A stretch of 64,000 bases of DNA from Liolophura sinensis (GCF_032854445.1 NC_088302.1:23201788-23265787), one strand, 5' to 3'. Shown: positions 49,166 through 63,750, numbered from the stretch's first letter. Program-made: numbers and translations. Notes: a model not told the origin generated them from the sequence alone.

Positions 49166-50390
49166 TACCGTGCACATTTTTCATGTTATTGGCAAATATC
49201 GCTTGTATTTATCTGCACAGGGAACAATTAAGCTAGTAATAAGTAATTATGATAAGTAATGTGTTGTGTAAACAGTAGTCAAATAAATGTAAGCAGTTCA
49301 TAGGGCAGTGCATTAATGGGATTTCTGAGATTAAAAAAAATGCACGGCATGAAGAAAGGATATGAACAAATGCATGTGGATGTAGCTATAAGAGGCTGTT
49401 TATTTACGATTAATGACCGGAGACTTTTGCGCAATGAATTGGGTGTCTGATTATTCATGTGCGAAACGTAATAGTACACGATGTTGTGCTTCATAGGCTC
49501 TATTCAGGTATGAACTCAAATCATATGCTTGCACAGGACAAAGACACATTGCAACACGCATACGCTTTTTGCTTCGTAGCTAATGAGGTGCTGATGTGCA
49601 ATTAGTGAAACACATTTGCAGTAATAAGTGATGACAATGCAACCAATGCCAACAGATAATTCTTCCTCTTTGATGGTTCTTATCGTGACATGATATCATG
49701 CAGATTATGAGACAATTTATCGGTAAAACTGTTGTGAGAAGAAACAGTACAATCGCTGATGAAGTCCATGTCAGTATTAGTGTTTGGCTTAATGCTTGCT
49801 TTTGTTTGAAATGCTGGGGAAATACATGTGGTAGTTATGATTATTTGTGAGATAAATTCAACTCTATAAGTACTCTTTTGTTTGAGTATCCACCCAGTGC
49901 AGATTTTAAAAATTAAATCTGTAGCTTTTAAACAGGTTTTCTGTTTGTATGTGTTGGGGGATAGAATATGATTTTATCAGGTTTTGTTTTGATCAGACTC
50001 ATTGCACTGTGAAGTTAGATACTTTTTACATTATCTCTGAACACTAGCTGGCTTTCTTCTCCTAATTCATTGGTGGAAAGATACAGAGAAGACAAACCAC
50101 ACGTTAACATGCGTATCAATATGTAAAACAGCGATCTGTTCAGAATGAAGATTCACACCCGGGTGGACACATTAGTAGCTAAATGACCCTGCAGCAATTT
50201 GAATACATTTTGAACACTGATATACACATATACAAACAGCCCATGAAAGATGAAAATGGCTTTATTTATTTTATTACTCTTGAAAATTAAGATGAAATTC
50301 CTAATCACGCCCGAGTAATCATATGGAAAAAATTTTTGAGGTTTCAATTACTGACTTGTCTGAATTAGATTTTACACCTTCTGTAAGATT

Positions 50391-50425
<35 letters not shown>

Positions 50426-53400
50426 TGTTTTGGGCCAATGGGATGTTGACAAGCCGTTGTTTTCTATCTGGCTAATTTACATGGCGAGGTCATGTTGGTT
50501 AATTAGATTTGTGCAGAAGGGTCGAGTTTAGGCTTATAATAGATCTGTAACTCTGTTGTTTCAACAAACCTGTTTACTGTACATGACATTGAGTGCATTT
50601 TATTTAACTAATTGTCAACTCGTGTATTCTGTCAAGTTCAAATGTAGCATGTAGAAAGGTTTGGCCTACAAGTTGTGCAGATACATTTTTTGGGTGTGTT
50701 TTTATGTAAGAATTTTCAGATTAAAATGAAGCAGCATTTGTTGATTGGAAATTCTGTCATTGAGCTGCTGAACTGGTTAAATATGCAATTTTCTGTTTCT
50801 TTCGTATTTTGGCAGAATTGTAATTTATTATATCAGGGGATTTTTTTTTTCAGTATACCTTTAATATGGCACTGAACTAATTTGTGCAACTTTAAGCAAC
50901 TTATAAACTTTTTTTAGAAACAAAGTCTACTTGATATATCGTAAACTTGGAAAGCCAATTTCTCTAATGGCATGTTCCATTCATGTGACCTTTGCAAATT
51001 AAATCGAGGGACTGGGCGAAAAAATAGAAAAAAAAAAACAAGCACTCAAACAATGTGTCCAACTTGCTTGTATGCATATAGATCTATTTTCATTCCTGAC
51101 CTGGCATTATGCCATCAGTCTGTTGTCTAGCTAGATGGTTGACGAATCCAATGCAGATACGCATATATGGTGTAACTGAAACCTGTCAATTTCATCAATT
51201 TGGTTATCATCAGAAAAGTTGATTTGTGCGGCCTCAATTGTAATTAAAAAAAAATAAAAATAATCGCGTTTTAAAAATATATCTGGATGTCAGTTTGTTC
51301 TTGTACATTGCATAAACCAAAGACTGGCTGAATCTTTTTTGTGAATCTTTCAGCTTCTTGATTGTTGGATTGAATCGGCTTCTTATAATTCATGGAAATG
51401 TGTTTTTTCATCGTCCTATTTAATATATTTAAGTGAAAATTTCCTGATTACGATATTACCTAATGAGTAAACACACTAATGAAACAACTGGTATCCACAA
51501 CTAATACAGATCCATAATACATACTAGTCAAAATTTGTCCAAAACTATAATTGCAGTTAGCCACTGAGCAAAACCAAAAGCCATTTGGTGAAACGTTCAC
51601 TGCTTGAGCATATACAGGTATTTGTACTCAAGTAAGATGAAAGTTATTGCACCCGAAAAAAGTGACAAGAGATTGGAATGAAAAGGAGGCAACCGAGAAT
51701 TGAAAAAGTTGATTTGTGGAAATGTTTGTCTCAGAAGAAGTGAGCATTGGTTAGATTCCTGCTCCTAACAACTTCACCTTAGAATGTTAATCGTGCACCA
51801 TTAACATAGAACTTTATTTCTCCAATGTTTTGAAGAAAGAGCAATTTTAAGTGCAATTTATGCCCCTCTGAAATTTATTTTGAAGACAAAACTACATTGG
51901 TGGGTTTGGCCAATTTCAGGGCTTCCCAAAAATATGATTTTATCAGTCAACAAAGAATAATACACTCAGAATATGCAAGAACAAACACCTTGCAAAGGTA
52001 CAAAAAGGTTGCATGAAAAATTGCAGTCTATGAGAGTTTTTTAACATGGCATAAAAAACACCAAATAAACAGACAAAAATGGTAGAAGCAAGTTTTTATA
52101 GACAGATAAAGCATGTCGCTGCAATTTCAGACTAGAATCTAGCTTTTGTATTCAAGTATAATAGACTTGTAGTGGAGATGAGAGAGTGGTCTGTGCATGC
52201 AGTCTTCCTCATTCCTCACCAGAATATAGCTAAATACCAATTATTCCACTAAAATGGGTCCCTAAATCGTGTCATTATTGGACTGTCACTCTGGAGATCA
52301 CAGAAGGAGTGGTCTGTCAGAGAAAGGCTTGTAGGGACTGGCAGACGGAGCCCCCTATCCCCAGTACAAACACCGCCACGCTACGCTGGATGCAACAACA
52401 TAGCTTACAGACATCAGAGGCCTGAAATTCCTTCAGGATCAAGATTAGAGCTCTTTCTATGTTTACTGTAATTCTGAACCCATTCTGCTGCTAACTGCTT
52501 CTTGTTTGCGCTGCCTTTGTGCATGACCGCTGTCCCCCTTAAGTCCTAACATAGTAGACCCCTGAGGCAGTTACTGACTGGTCACTTTGTATTGTTAACT
52601 GGCCAATGGTCACTTTGTCAGTATAACTGACCATTGACACATTTGTTATGTGAAGGAAAGTGACACTGGCTTGTTTTTTATCTGATAAGGTGTGACTGTG
52701 TTTATAAGACGGATAACTATACAGCTCTATTCATGGAACTTCTTGCCAATGAAAACATACTTAACATATTAACACTTTGACGATAAGGTTCATTGAGTCG
52801 ATATATATGCATATCAGTCAAGTCATGTTTTTATACTGTCCATGAATGTTTCGGAATTTTATTATCTTGAACTCCTTAGGCTCAGGGAAATCGATTTGTT
52901 TATAAATTTGATCTCCTGCCATGAAATTTTGCATTCCATCTTGGAAAATTGTCGTTCAGATTTTGAAACGTGTAAAAATGGTGTGATTGTCTGTCATTCT
53001 GCCAAAAAGTGAAGAGATGGAGTAAGGCTGCACAACATATAGAAGGTGAAAAAGTAAATTAGCTGAAACAGTGGAAATTTGTCTTTGTTCACAATCTATT
53101 AGGGACTGTTTGTCTTTCGTATCCAATCACATGTTTTGATAAAGAGAATTTTAAAAATCATTTTAAAGCTCCATGGTTTTAACTGTGAAAGCTTTAGGTC
53201 CTGAGATGCCACAGAATTTTGGGTCTTGACCACAGATAACCTACTCTTGCTAAATTCATATTTGTTTTTGAAGTTTGCGTATTAGGTATACATACTTATT
53301 TGTTCTGAGTTTTAACAACATGGCCTGTAAAGTTTAAACTGGAAATAATGCCAAAGTTTTCAAATATAGTATTAACTCGCCCCCCAAAAAAATGGTTGGG

Positions 53401-53438
53401 AACTAGAGATGTGTACTTTTTGTAAGTATGGTATTGCA

Positions 53439-53510
<72 letters not shown>

Positions 53511-54573
53511 TTGTTTGTTTAAAGATACAGATTAAGTTGTATGTGTTTCTTTACACTAGCAACATTGTATACTAGCTAGCTTCTGTTTAAATTCTTCACC
53601 AAGAATATTGCACTTTTGATAGATGAAATTCAGGGTAGAATTGTGGGGTCTGTGTCAGTCTTCTTCTTTTGCCCCAAAATTGTATCAATAAAGAGACAAG
53701 AAAAAATGTGATCTGCTTGTGAAGATGTTTGACTCAAATGACTCATACATGTTCATTGTGTTTTTAACCCCCCTGATTCAAAAGAATGCCTTTGTCTTCC
53801 CACAGCGAAGGCCTGTGCAAATTTGACTGGTGACAGTTGGAGTCAAAATACAATTATTTTGCAGAGAGGGGAAAAAAGGTGTCGAGACAAACAAAGGTTT
53901 AATTGTTTTGTTATGATAAATGGATGGGCAGTTAATGAGTTTTAAGTAGAACTGTGATTTCTATATTAGGGTTTTTCAGATCATTGACCACCCAGGTTTT
54001 GTCACTCGACTTAAACAATTGTTAACTAAATCAGGGCAGAGGACTTAAGTATATCTACTGATTTAGTCATTTTGATGTGGTACAGAGAGGATAAGGAATT
54101 CTGTTTTACTTACATGAGTTTGATTAACATATTCAAGTGACATAAACCACCTGAGTGGGATTTATAGATTGTAGGTTTAAAGGTTTATGTCACTGAAAAT
54201 AAAGTAGTTTTTGCTTTTTTTTCTAGAAAGTAAAGATCATTTGTCAGATATTACGAAAAGAAAAGATTAACCTCAGGTTGGCCGATCATGAAGATATGTT
54301 TTTTGTTTTTTTTCAAGGTGTTCATCTTTATAGTTGCATAACCTGAATTGTTTCATTCTACTTGAGAAAAGAAAAGATTAATTAAATGATGTCATATTTC
54401 AAACATTTAATAATGCACATATATTTGCATGATCCCTAAAAATATGTGCAAAAAAGCATGAAAAAGCATACATTAGCTAATTGGTAGCATCAGATCCTGA
54501 TAAAATATATAGTGGGGTATTACAGAGGTGATGAATTACCTGCTTGTCTGTCGTGTTCACATACTTTTTTGGC
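49166..54573. other. Unique AT-rich DNA with microsatellites; no gene supported
   Basis: Holds (TA)n(TG)n at about 50391-50424 and a long (AT)n at 53443-53507. No coding exon was recognised. Confidence 0.4.
53443..53507. repeat. (AT)n microsatellite, about 65 bp
   Basis: Uninterrupted AT dinucleotides, self-complementary and able to extrude as a hairpin. Length is likely polymorphic. Confidence 0.98.
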
Positions 54574-54738
54574 ATAAAGACATTCAAGTACGTGGGAAGG
54601 TCTCCCAGCAACCTGCGGATGGTCGTGGGTTTCCCCCAGGCTCTGCCTGGCTTCCAGCCACCATAATGCTGGCTGCCGTCGTATAAGTGAAATATTCTTG
54701 AGTACAGTGTAAAACACCAATCAAATAAATAAAGACAT
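54574..54738 (+). mobile_element. SINE, 5'-truncated, with 10-bp target-site duplication
   Basis: The element spans 54584-54728, starting within the body at about the ACGTGGGAAGGTCT block, so both promoter boxes are absent. It ends CAAATAAATAA. ATAAAGACAT flanks it exactly at 54574-54583 and 54729-54738. The minus ORFs at 54520-54720 and 54584-54772 are artefacts. Confidence 0.95.
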
Positions 54739-55140
54739 CCAATGTTGTCATGGTATTATGGAAAATGTCCAAACCACCCCCGTAACACCCAGTCCCTCAA
54801 CAGAGTGTGCACTTTTTATAGTACGTATCACTCTATAACCCCGGCGACACCATGGGTTTGCACACCATCTGGCAGTCCATGAAAAGTTAGAAGTAATAAA
54901 TTTTTCGGACTCTTTTCCAAGACTTGAGTAATCATATTAAATTGAAATTTGGCTGTACATGGTTTCACAAGTTCTGGACTCTTAAGTTCAATTTGTGCCA
55001 AAATTACTGGCGTTTTTGCTGATATTTTGATTTTGGGTCATCATTTTGAATTGAAACTTTGCAGATACACCTGTGCGTGTATCTTTACTGTGACAAATTA
55101 CAGATTGTGTTCACCTTTTGGCTACTTTCATCCATTTGGA
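54739..55140. other. Unique DNA, no gene supported
   Basis: Sequence between the SINE and the 24-bp array with no recognised feature. Confidence 0.45.
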
Positions 55141-55806
55141 ACAAACTTATGACTTGGACAGCAACAAACCTATGGCAACTTATGACTTGGACAGTCAACA
55201 AACTTACGACTCGGACAGTCAACGAACTTACGACTCGGACAGTCAACGAACTTACGACTCGGACAGTCTACAAACTTACGACTTAGACAGTCAACAAACT
55301 TATGACTCGGACAGTCAACTTACGACTCGGACAGTCAACGAACTTACAACTCGGACAGTTAACAAACTTATGACGCGGACAGTCAACAAACTTACCACTC
55401 GGACAGTCAACAAACTTACGACTTAGACAGTCAACAAACTTATGACGCGGACAGTCAACAAACTTACCACTCGGACAGTCAACAAACTTACGACTTAGAC
55501 AGTCAACAAACTTACGACTCGGACAGTCAACAAACTTATGACTCAGACAGTCAACAAACTTATGACTCCGGACAGTCAACAAACTTATGACTCGAACAGT
55601 CAACCAACTTACGACTCGGACAGTCAACAAACTTACCACTCGGAGAGTCAACAAACTTACGACTCGGACAGTCAACAAACTTACCACTCGGACAGTCAAC
55701 AAACTTACGACTTAGACAGTCAACGAACTTACGACTCGGACAGTCAACGAACTTACGACTCGGACAGTCGTCAAACTTACGAGTCAACCAACTTATGACT
55801 TGGATT
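55141..55806 (+). repeat. 24-bp minisatellite array, about 27 copies
   Basis: The unit core is CTTACGACTCGGACAGTCAA with variable positions (TACGACT, TATGACT, TACCACT; CTCGG, CTTAG, CGCGG). A three-unit, 72-bp pattern repeats within it, for example TGACGCGGAC at 55371 and 55443. As 24 is divisible by three, several frames stay open on both strands; the plus frame reads as an eight-residue repeat TYDSDSQQ. One unit lacks 4 bases (near 55315) and one has an extra base (near 55567), so no frame persists with a fixed peptide. I treat this as non-coding. Confidence 0.93.
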
Positions 55807-58800
55807 GAAACTAAGTACATGGCATCACCAAGATAAGTTAGAGAAGTATTGACAGACTCAACTTACATTCCATCATTGCTTTGTTGACAGGACGTACAGG
55901 GGGGATATGCCAATGTATAGGATGACAGGGCCCCAATGAATCTTGCCGTATGTGTTAAAATATTTACTGTATGAAATATGAGGACTGATAAACACATTAT
56001 TAGAATTTTAGGTGGAATTTGTTGTCATCCACTTTGAAAATTAGTGTGTATGGTTTTATTTAATTTAGATAGAGTCCAGTTAAGTCATATAAAAGTCACT
56101 CATAAGCAGTTTCATACTAGGTTTTTTTGGACTTTTACTTGAACTGTTTTGTCCAAAACTGAACTGTAATTCCCTGCTGTAATTCCCTTCTGAAAGAGAA
56201 TTCTTTCAGGGAATAAAAAAATCGTGGATTTACTTTACTTGCTGATACACATTCTCTTTCTCCTTAATGTCAGCTCTGACCTTTGCATGCACTGGTTGTA
56301 TTCTTTTTTTCTAAGACATCTTTTTATAGTGTATTTATCTGGCAGAAAAAGTGGTTTATTCTAAAAGCTTACATGATAATATCAAATCCCCCAAGCTGGA
56401 AGGAACACTTCAGATAACCCTGGGCTGACGATGTGACAAGCTGTGGACAGTTTTGCTTTTGTCTGTGGGCATACACTTTACTGAAAACGACAGGGCATAT
56501 GGGTTTGGGATGTATATAGCCTTTCAGGGCTTTTGTAAAACAATGGTATGCTTTAAACAATTACACCTTTATTGCATTTATGAAATACTTCAGGATTTGC
56601 AAATGTGTCTGAATTGAGTGTCTGACAATATTTGGCCTGAAGATTAAAAAATTTACATGAGTGATATACTTTTCTATTAATCCAAGCAGAATATTTTGTA
56701 TCACAGTTGGCACCCTTCTTTTTGTCTCCTTGCATAAAAGAGTTTTTCTATATTTAGGGTAGACGGGTGGCACTGAGTCCTACACGTCTTTTAACATAGC
56801 TTTAACAGTGTACGACATCAAACATTGTGTGTGGAAATTGCAGATGGCACAGTACAAGGCCATGTCATATAAACTCAAAGTGAAGCAGAATGTAATTGAA
56901 GAAGACACATTTAAGAAATTAAAAAAATATCAAATACTTCAACTTTCACATTTTCTTTCACAGTATAAATGAAATAATCATTCCATGCTGATATCAACTT
57001 ACCTGATATTGACAGTGATGCAGTAGCGCAGTGCCAGCAGGTCTTAGGCCTTATGCACAGACTCCTCACAGAAGTGTAGATGTCTGCAGGTAAACCAGTA
57101 CTGCTATCTTATCCTCCAGCTCTTCTGATTCCCACCAAGCCAGACACTGATTATCTCCCCTTATTCTGCCTACGCAGCATGTACGCATAAGACAAGTGGC
57201 CTCTGTCAGGATATCACTATTGTAAAAAAAAAAATGAACTGAGCAAGAAAAGAGCACCAGAGCACTGCCTGGAGCCACCTACACGTGTCTTACCTGTCCA
57301 GAGGCATAGACGAATTAGCCCGCTAAGCTTGCTGTTATCATGCTGGTAATCTTATCCAAAAAAAAAATAAAATGTGTTTGTATTGTCCATGTCGTTGCTT
57401 AAAGTTGTATATACATGTCTAAGACAGGTTATAGAAACGAAAAGCCTAAATTAGATGCCTGAGTGTACTGAATGTATTACATCTACTTGTATACGTATAG
57501 GGTGAACAAAGACTTTTCTGGGTATGAGTATGTTAAACATGTTAATTGTCTACATTGTTGGCATTTTGTGGCCAAGTTACTTTTTAATATGTCATGAGAA
57601 AAATTCATTTCAAGTTTACAAAGTTTAGGATCACCCAGAACATTGACCACTGAAAATACAAAATCTTAGAGCATATGTTAGAATTGACACGTATTAGCAG
57701 AAGACATGACATGCAGTGTCTCACATCTGACCAGTGTAGTCTTTCATCCCCAAGGACTAAAGTTCAAATAGATGTTTTTGTTTTGTTTTTTTTTTCATGC
57801 CCTGTTCTTGTAGCTAAAAAAGTTAAGAAGAAGCATATTTTTATGGTTTAGTTCTCCATAACTGTAATACTGAGTGTAAAATTAGATAAAATTTTAAAAA
57901 TCACGACTTCACCTCCAAGTTTTGAATGTTTGTGTTTGAGAGTTTAGTTTCCTCATAAACAGAAGTACTATATCAGTAACAACTCTGATCGTTGAATATT
58001 AGGCCCATCCTCTACAAAAACACATTTGGAAACAATGTTTTACATGTCACAGTGTCACATGGCAAGTTCAAGAAAGGGAAAGCTAAAAAAATTTCTGGTG
58101 AATCCACTTTTCTGTTGAGTTTCAAATAGCTGATGCGCCACCCATGTGTGATAATAAAGCCTGGATTGTCTTAGTGAATGGGTGGCCTGGATAATTGAGC
58201 CTTCATATTTGTAGTTTTTCTGAAATGATTTAGTCCCTTTTTTTCAATGACTGTATGAGATATTAATTGGAACTATATGGGGTAATCTGTCAGAATATTA
58301 GATTCAAGAGCTGGGTATAACAGATGAGCCTCGGCAAATGTGAGATAAAAATCAAGACAAAGCAAGTCGCCTTATGTCAACCTGTCCAGGTCGGCCAACA
58401 GGCCGTTGTTTTCATCTGACACAGTTATCACAGTTATCCTTGACAACACAACACCCTCTAGCTTCTTGGGCTCACTCCCACCCTCCAATATCATTTGTGG
58501 CATATTTCTGCAGGCTTATGGGAGAGTCATATCTTGTGACAATATTTGTTGATTTTGTGGTATGATCAGAATGGCTCTTCTCAAACATCCCGGCCGGGTT
58601 GTCTCTCTGTGAACAAGACCTCTCTTCCCCTCCCTATGATCGCTGTAGTATGCTCATCCCTGGTGTCTGTCAACAACAACCCTCTCTGTGTCCTTCCCTG
58701 GGGGCTGGCTGTGCAGAGGGCAGAGATCTGCTGTCATATTTCACTGTGACTTAATACCTCAAACACATCGCTTACTTCCTGTGGCCATTGTTCCCACATC

Positions 58801-58931
58801 ATTTCTCTTCCTTGTTTTATCTGGGTTTTTTTTTCTTTATTCAATAATTTTTTTTCATAAAAAAGTAACATGTTACTGGTAGTTGTTTACTGTACACACA
58901 GTAAATGTGTATATGTGTACACAGAGAACAA
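55807..58931. other. Unique AT-rich DNA, no gene supported
   Basis: Short frames only. A GC-richer patch at 58370-58760 has overlapping plus frames of 63-67 codons without recognisable domains. Confidence 0.4.
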
Positions 58932-59119
58932 ATGCTTCTACTCTGGCCGTATCTGGGAAGGCCTGTCAGCAACTTACAGATGGTCGTGGGTTTCACCCGG
59001 GCTGTGCCCTGTTTCCTCCCACCATAATGACGGTCACCATCAAATAAGTGAAATATTCTTGAGTGCGGCCTAAAACACCAATCAAATAAATAAAATAAAT
59101 CAAATCATATGCTTTTACT
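58932..59119 (+). mobile_element. SINE, 5'-truncated, with imperfect target-site duplication
   Basis: The element spans about 58943-59108, from CTGGCCGTATCTGGGAAGG to the AAATAAATAAAATAAAT tail. ATGCTTCTACT (58932-58942) and ATGCTTTTACT (59109-59119) flank it with one mismatch. Confidence 0.9.
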
Positions 59120-61323
59120 ATAATTCTTCAACCTTTTTTCTGACTGATGAAATTATACTTTTTGTGAAGTCTGAAATTGACCAACGCAATTAAAAGTTTG
59201 CATAAATCGCACAATTGTTTGTCAATATTTTTGATCGGGTATGAAATCACAGTTTTATGGTTTGACTTCTTCGAACAGTAAAAATTTAAAAAAAAACAAT
59301 TCTTTTTTTGTTTGCAGGACAAGTTGCTCTGTATCCTAAAATGACTTCTCAAAATGATTAAAACAACACAAGTATTCTAACTAGAATACAGATTGATTAA
59401 TTGCTTGTTTGAAGTGTACTTTGGTCTTGTTTTTGTATTTTCCTTTCACATTTGCTGTATTGGGCATTATCTTCTGATCAAGAAGAAGCAGATAATCTGA
59501 TGTAGCGTCAAGGAATTACCCATAAAGTTTGTGGCGAAAATCTGTAGAAACAAACAATATATTCTCCTTATGTGCTGAAGGTATCAGTGGGACAAAACTG
59601 ACTCTCCAAGAGTCCACTTACTGTAAATCTTAAAACTTTTTAAATGACTTTTTGAAGTCCCTTTATTCAGTGGAATTTATGAATGTAATTATTATGAAAA
59701 TGATGCTAAAAATGATGTGTTTGTGTCATTAAAGATACAAGCTTCATGAAACTGTGCAAATTGTTTCTCTCCACCCCATAGTTCTCTCAGAATGTTGCAA
59801 AGTATTGGTTGCAGAAATGGTTGAAAAGGTTGAAGAATAATGGTAATTGCTGCAGTCTTATGTAATACCCCATGGTCACCTAGCCTTCATCTTGTCATGA
59901 TGGACATGTATAGACTTTCTTTGATTGTCTGCGGATTTGGTGACTGTAGGAAACTGTAATGTTCATCCAGCATTCCGTTATGATTCTACAAGCGCACCTC
60001 TGACAAAGCACTGATTGTACAATACCCTCTAGCGATTGAATCTGTTACTGATGTTGTTTTTGCTAGATTTTTTTTGTGTGTTTGTTATTTTAATTTTGTT
60101 TTATTGACCCACTGCTCCTTGAAGCTACTTGCAATTTTTAACGGTTCTTGAGACCTTGAACATTTAATACTTTTTTCTTCTTTTTTGACTTTTCAGTGTT
60201 AAATATTTCATCATGTTGAAAATCAATCATTAAATGTTAGCTTCCAAAATAGTACCTTTAGCCATTAATCTTCACATGAGGTTGTACTCAAACTAAAGGA
60301 TCCTTGATAGCACTGAAGACGTATAGATTATTAGAGTCCTTAATGTCCTTGTAAAAGCATTTTATTTTGACTTGAATCCAGTCTTTGCCCATTTTTCTGC
60401 AATGAATATATTGCATCTGTATGAAATTCAAGGTGAATAGATCAATTAATCAATTGATTTCTTGGGTGGGAACTCTTTTTTTTTTTTTTTAATTTTTTTA
60501 AGTCTGTTTCAAAACTGTACATATCTTAAAGCAGAAGTCAACCTGCACTGGCATTCTCACTAGTATGAACTCTAACAGCTTTGTGTTTGAACTGGCACTC
60601 TCACGCTTTGGCACTTAACTTATCATTAGATGGATATACATGTAGCATCAGAACTGTTGAGGGAGCCATAAAATTGCTCATAGCCTGGGTAGTCTGCGTG
60701 CGATTGTTAACTCGGTATAAAGTCTCCATAAAGTCGTTACGACTTTGTTTTGGCGCTGCGGATAATGATCGTCATCATGAGATGCTTCTTTAGCCGAAAT
60801 TTTTTTTTTGACCATTACTGGCTGTTTGCTCTGACATGGATCCATGGACATAAAACTCCACTTTGTCAACAGAAAGCTGAAGATGTTGATGAGCAGTTCT
60901 ACAACGTGGCTGTGATTCTTAGAGTATATTACATTGTGATGTGGATATTACGGTGAAATATTGCTTATTTTGCAGACGATACAGAAGCTAAAAATACAGA
61001 CTTTATAGTAATCCAATCCATCAACCAACAATCAGCTAAATCGTCAGTTGGTTTGAGAGATTACCATGGTTACTGCATGGTTAAGCGTAGTGGTTTGCCA
61101 CTGGCATCATTCGGTTTCATCCTTACATAAACCAGTGTTATAAAAATGAGATATTCTCAAGTATAGTACAAAGCAATAGTTACATAATCATATTCTAGTG
61201 GCTACATTACCAAGAGACCTAGTGGGACAGCATTATATAGTGGTATACATGCCCAAGAATGTAACTTTTTGTGCAAGTTTTGGATCTTTTTGGACATGAA
61301 ATTTGTGTTACACAAGAAATATT

Positions 61324-61357
<34 letters not shown>

Positions 61358-62680
61358 TAATAGAAAATTAATATATCACATTAATTTATGGATCATCATA
61401 CATGTACACTTGCCCAGATATAATTTAAACTGGATCTCTTGAATATACACAGTGAGCCTTGACTTACATAGACTAGCTGGTAGCAGACAAAATATATGTT
61501 ATTACATATATCCTGTCTTGACATGTGTGTAGAGGGTCTTGTTTTATTTTAATGCTCGTGTTAACATTGCAGTATGAACATGTAATTACATATTTTTGTC
61601 AAAATACGTTTTGACACTTATTTCATTGACACTTCTTCCCTCTGGTGTTAATATGTATGTAATGTGAATACTTGTCAGATATATTAGAGGATTTATAACC
61701 TAAAAAAGCTATAACCTTCTTCAGATACTATCTGGTTTGTACAAATTTAGAGACATAAAAACACTTTTGTGTCGACATTTCTTCCTCCAGGGCAAACGCA
61801 CGAGACCCCGTGAGTATACTCTTTCAGTTAAGTCTATATTATACCTCCATTTATCAGTATTTGTTTGGATGATAATTTCTCGAATCCCATTACTTTGTTT
61901 AATCTCACTAAATGTTGATTACAGTCACCGTGTTTTCTTCAAACGTGTTTATCCAGTTTGGGGACGAGTTATTTCCTATTTTTTTTTTTTTTCTTCTTAC
62001 TACCAGTGTAATGTATGTATGTATGTAGACTTCAGCTAATTAGCGGTTGTAATTTAATTATGTGCATGAGGCTGTAGCCTTGTGCTATGCTCTAGCTTGT
62101 AGACCTAGGTACCATGGGGGCCACACTTCATTTAGGTTTCAAAAACACAAAGAGTCCATTGAAACAGTTGTGACATCAAGCAATTGGGTTGTCATTTCAA
62201 CATGTAGCGTAGGTAATTCAATTAGCTGTGTCTCTAAGTCATTTAATTTTTTGTGCCTCAGAAGTAGTATGAAAGTTAGATGTAAACTGTATAGAAACAT
62301 GACTTGTGGTCGGGCTGAACCCGTGCACTCTGAATATTGACCCTCAGTCTGACGGGAGAACCTGCTTCCATATACACAATCATAGCTGATTGGCAGTTTC
62401 AGCCTATGCCAAGTCTAAACTGAATATTAAGAATGGCACGTTATTCAAGCATGACCAAAGTTGTTCGAGTTTAACCCAAAAATCCTACCTCAGCAGCCAG
62501 CCAGTCAGGGTCAGTTCTGTATATCCATGTAAAGGGAGAGAATGAGGTCCGATTCAGAGTCCACTCACACCAAAGAAAAGATTTTGAAATACACAATATT
62601 ACTTTCCCATGCACACTTGCTGGAATAAGTCAGATGCTGGGAAAAAAAATGTGCCACTTACTTCAGTCTGTCTTTACATG
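59120..62680. other. Unique AT-rich DNA, no gene supported
   Basis: A (CA)n(TA)n microsatellite lies at about 61323-61358 and a (TATG)n tract at about 62009-62027. The stretch at 61110-61180 (ATGAGATATTCTCAAGTATAG) may be a badly decayed SINE 3' end. No exon was recognised. Confidence 0.4.
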
Positions 62681-62896
62681 CACTTCAACCAATCAGCACG
62701 AAGGAAAGGATTTTGAATTTGCCCATGACATTGTCAGGGTTTTGATATAGTGCTGTTTCAGTTAGCATTTAACTACATGTGTTTTTATGTTCTGCTAACC
62801 AATGTATCACTTCAACCAATCAACGTTTGTGATATAGTGCTGTTTCAGTTAGCATTTAACCACATGTGTTTTTATGTTCTGCTAACCAGTATATCT
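62681..62896 (+). repeat. 87-bp tandem duplication
   Basis: GATATAGTGCTGTTTCAGTT begins at 62744 and again at 62831, each followed by the same ~65 bp ending GTTCTGCTAACCA, with two or three substitutions. CACTTCAACCAATCA also occurs twice, at 62681 and 62808, so the duplication boundary may be more complex than a single event. Confidence 0.9.
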
Positions 62897-63750
62897 TAAC
62901 CCACTGTTGTGCAATGCTGCTTTCTTTCAGTAAGCTGGCTGGATTAAAGGCAGGCATAGATAGACCTGATGACTCAAAGCAACTGGGTTTTTGGCAACTC
63001 CATGCATCTTTAGACTCTTTAAAGAGCATCTTTAGTGCATCAACTGGGAGCATCCGATTAGGTGCTGGCCACTTTAGTCATTCAGGTCACAAGCTTGCAA
63101 TCATTGACGGCTGCTGACTTAACAGTTGCTCAAAGTTGAACATGTTCTGCTTTTCTGTGACGGGAATCATCCTGCTGATCACAGTTTGGTCACGGTGAAG
63201 CTTCATAGGCAACAGGTCAAATGCCAGCCATGTCACAGATGCCATGGTTGACCTAGGTTCACCACAAAACTCGCACAGGCCATACACTGCTAAATGCACA
63301 AGATCAAGAAGTTTTTACAAAGGTCGACTTTGTCGAGATGAACCCATGCGGGTAATCTCGATTCCTAAGATGTGTTTAAAAGAAATGTATGCATACATGA
63401 TTTTATAGCTACTTGACATGCTTTTTCCCATGTAATTCAAAATGCTGAAGGTTGATAAACAAAGGAAATGTTGTTGATAACCTGCCTTAGTGAGTTGCCA
63501 TGGTTACTTCGTTTTATCTTATGCACAAAATGCACAAAACAATTTTAGATTTGCTAGTTGGAGTATTATGTCATATGTCACTTAAGTACAGTTTTATCAG
63601 CGTAACATGCATACCCTGTGGTATAATTTTTGCCCACTGATGTGTGGTGATCCAAGATTAATCTGTTGAAAACGAGAAAAACATGTTTGTTTGCAAGTGT
63701 TAATAACCGCTAAGAGGTTTAACAAGTTCATGGCTACTTCATAGAAATTT
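62897..63750. other. Unique DNA, no gene supported
   Basis: Overlapping frames on both strands at 62856-63117 and 63087-63299 show no recognisable domain. Confidence 0.4.

Noticed and set aside
53443-53507. Functional AT-rich element such as an origin or matrix attachment site
   Set aside because: It is a simple dinucleotide microsatellite and nothing else supports a function.
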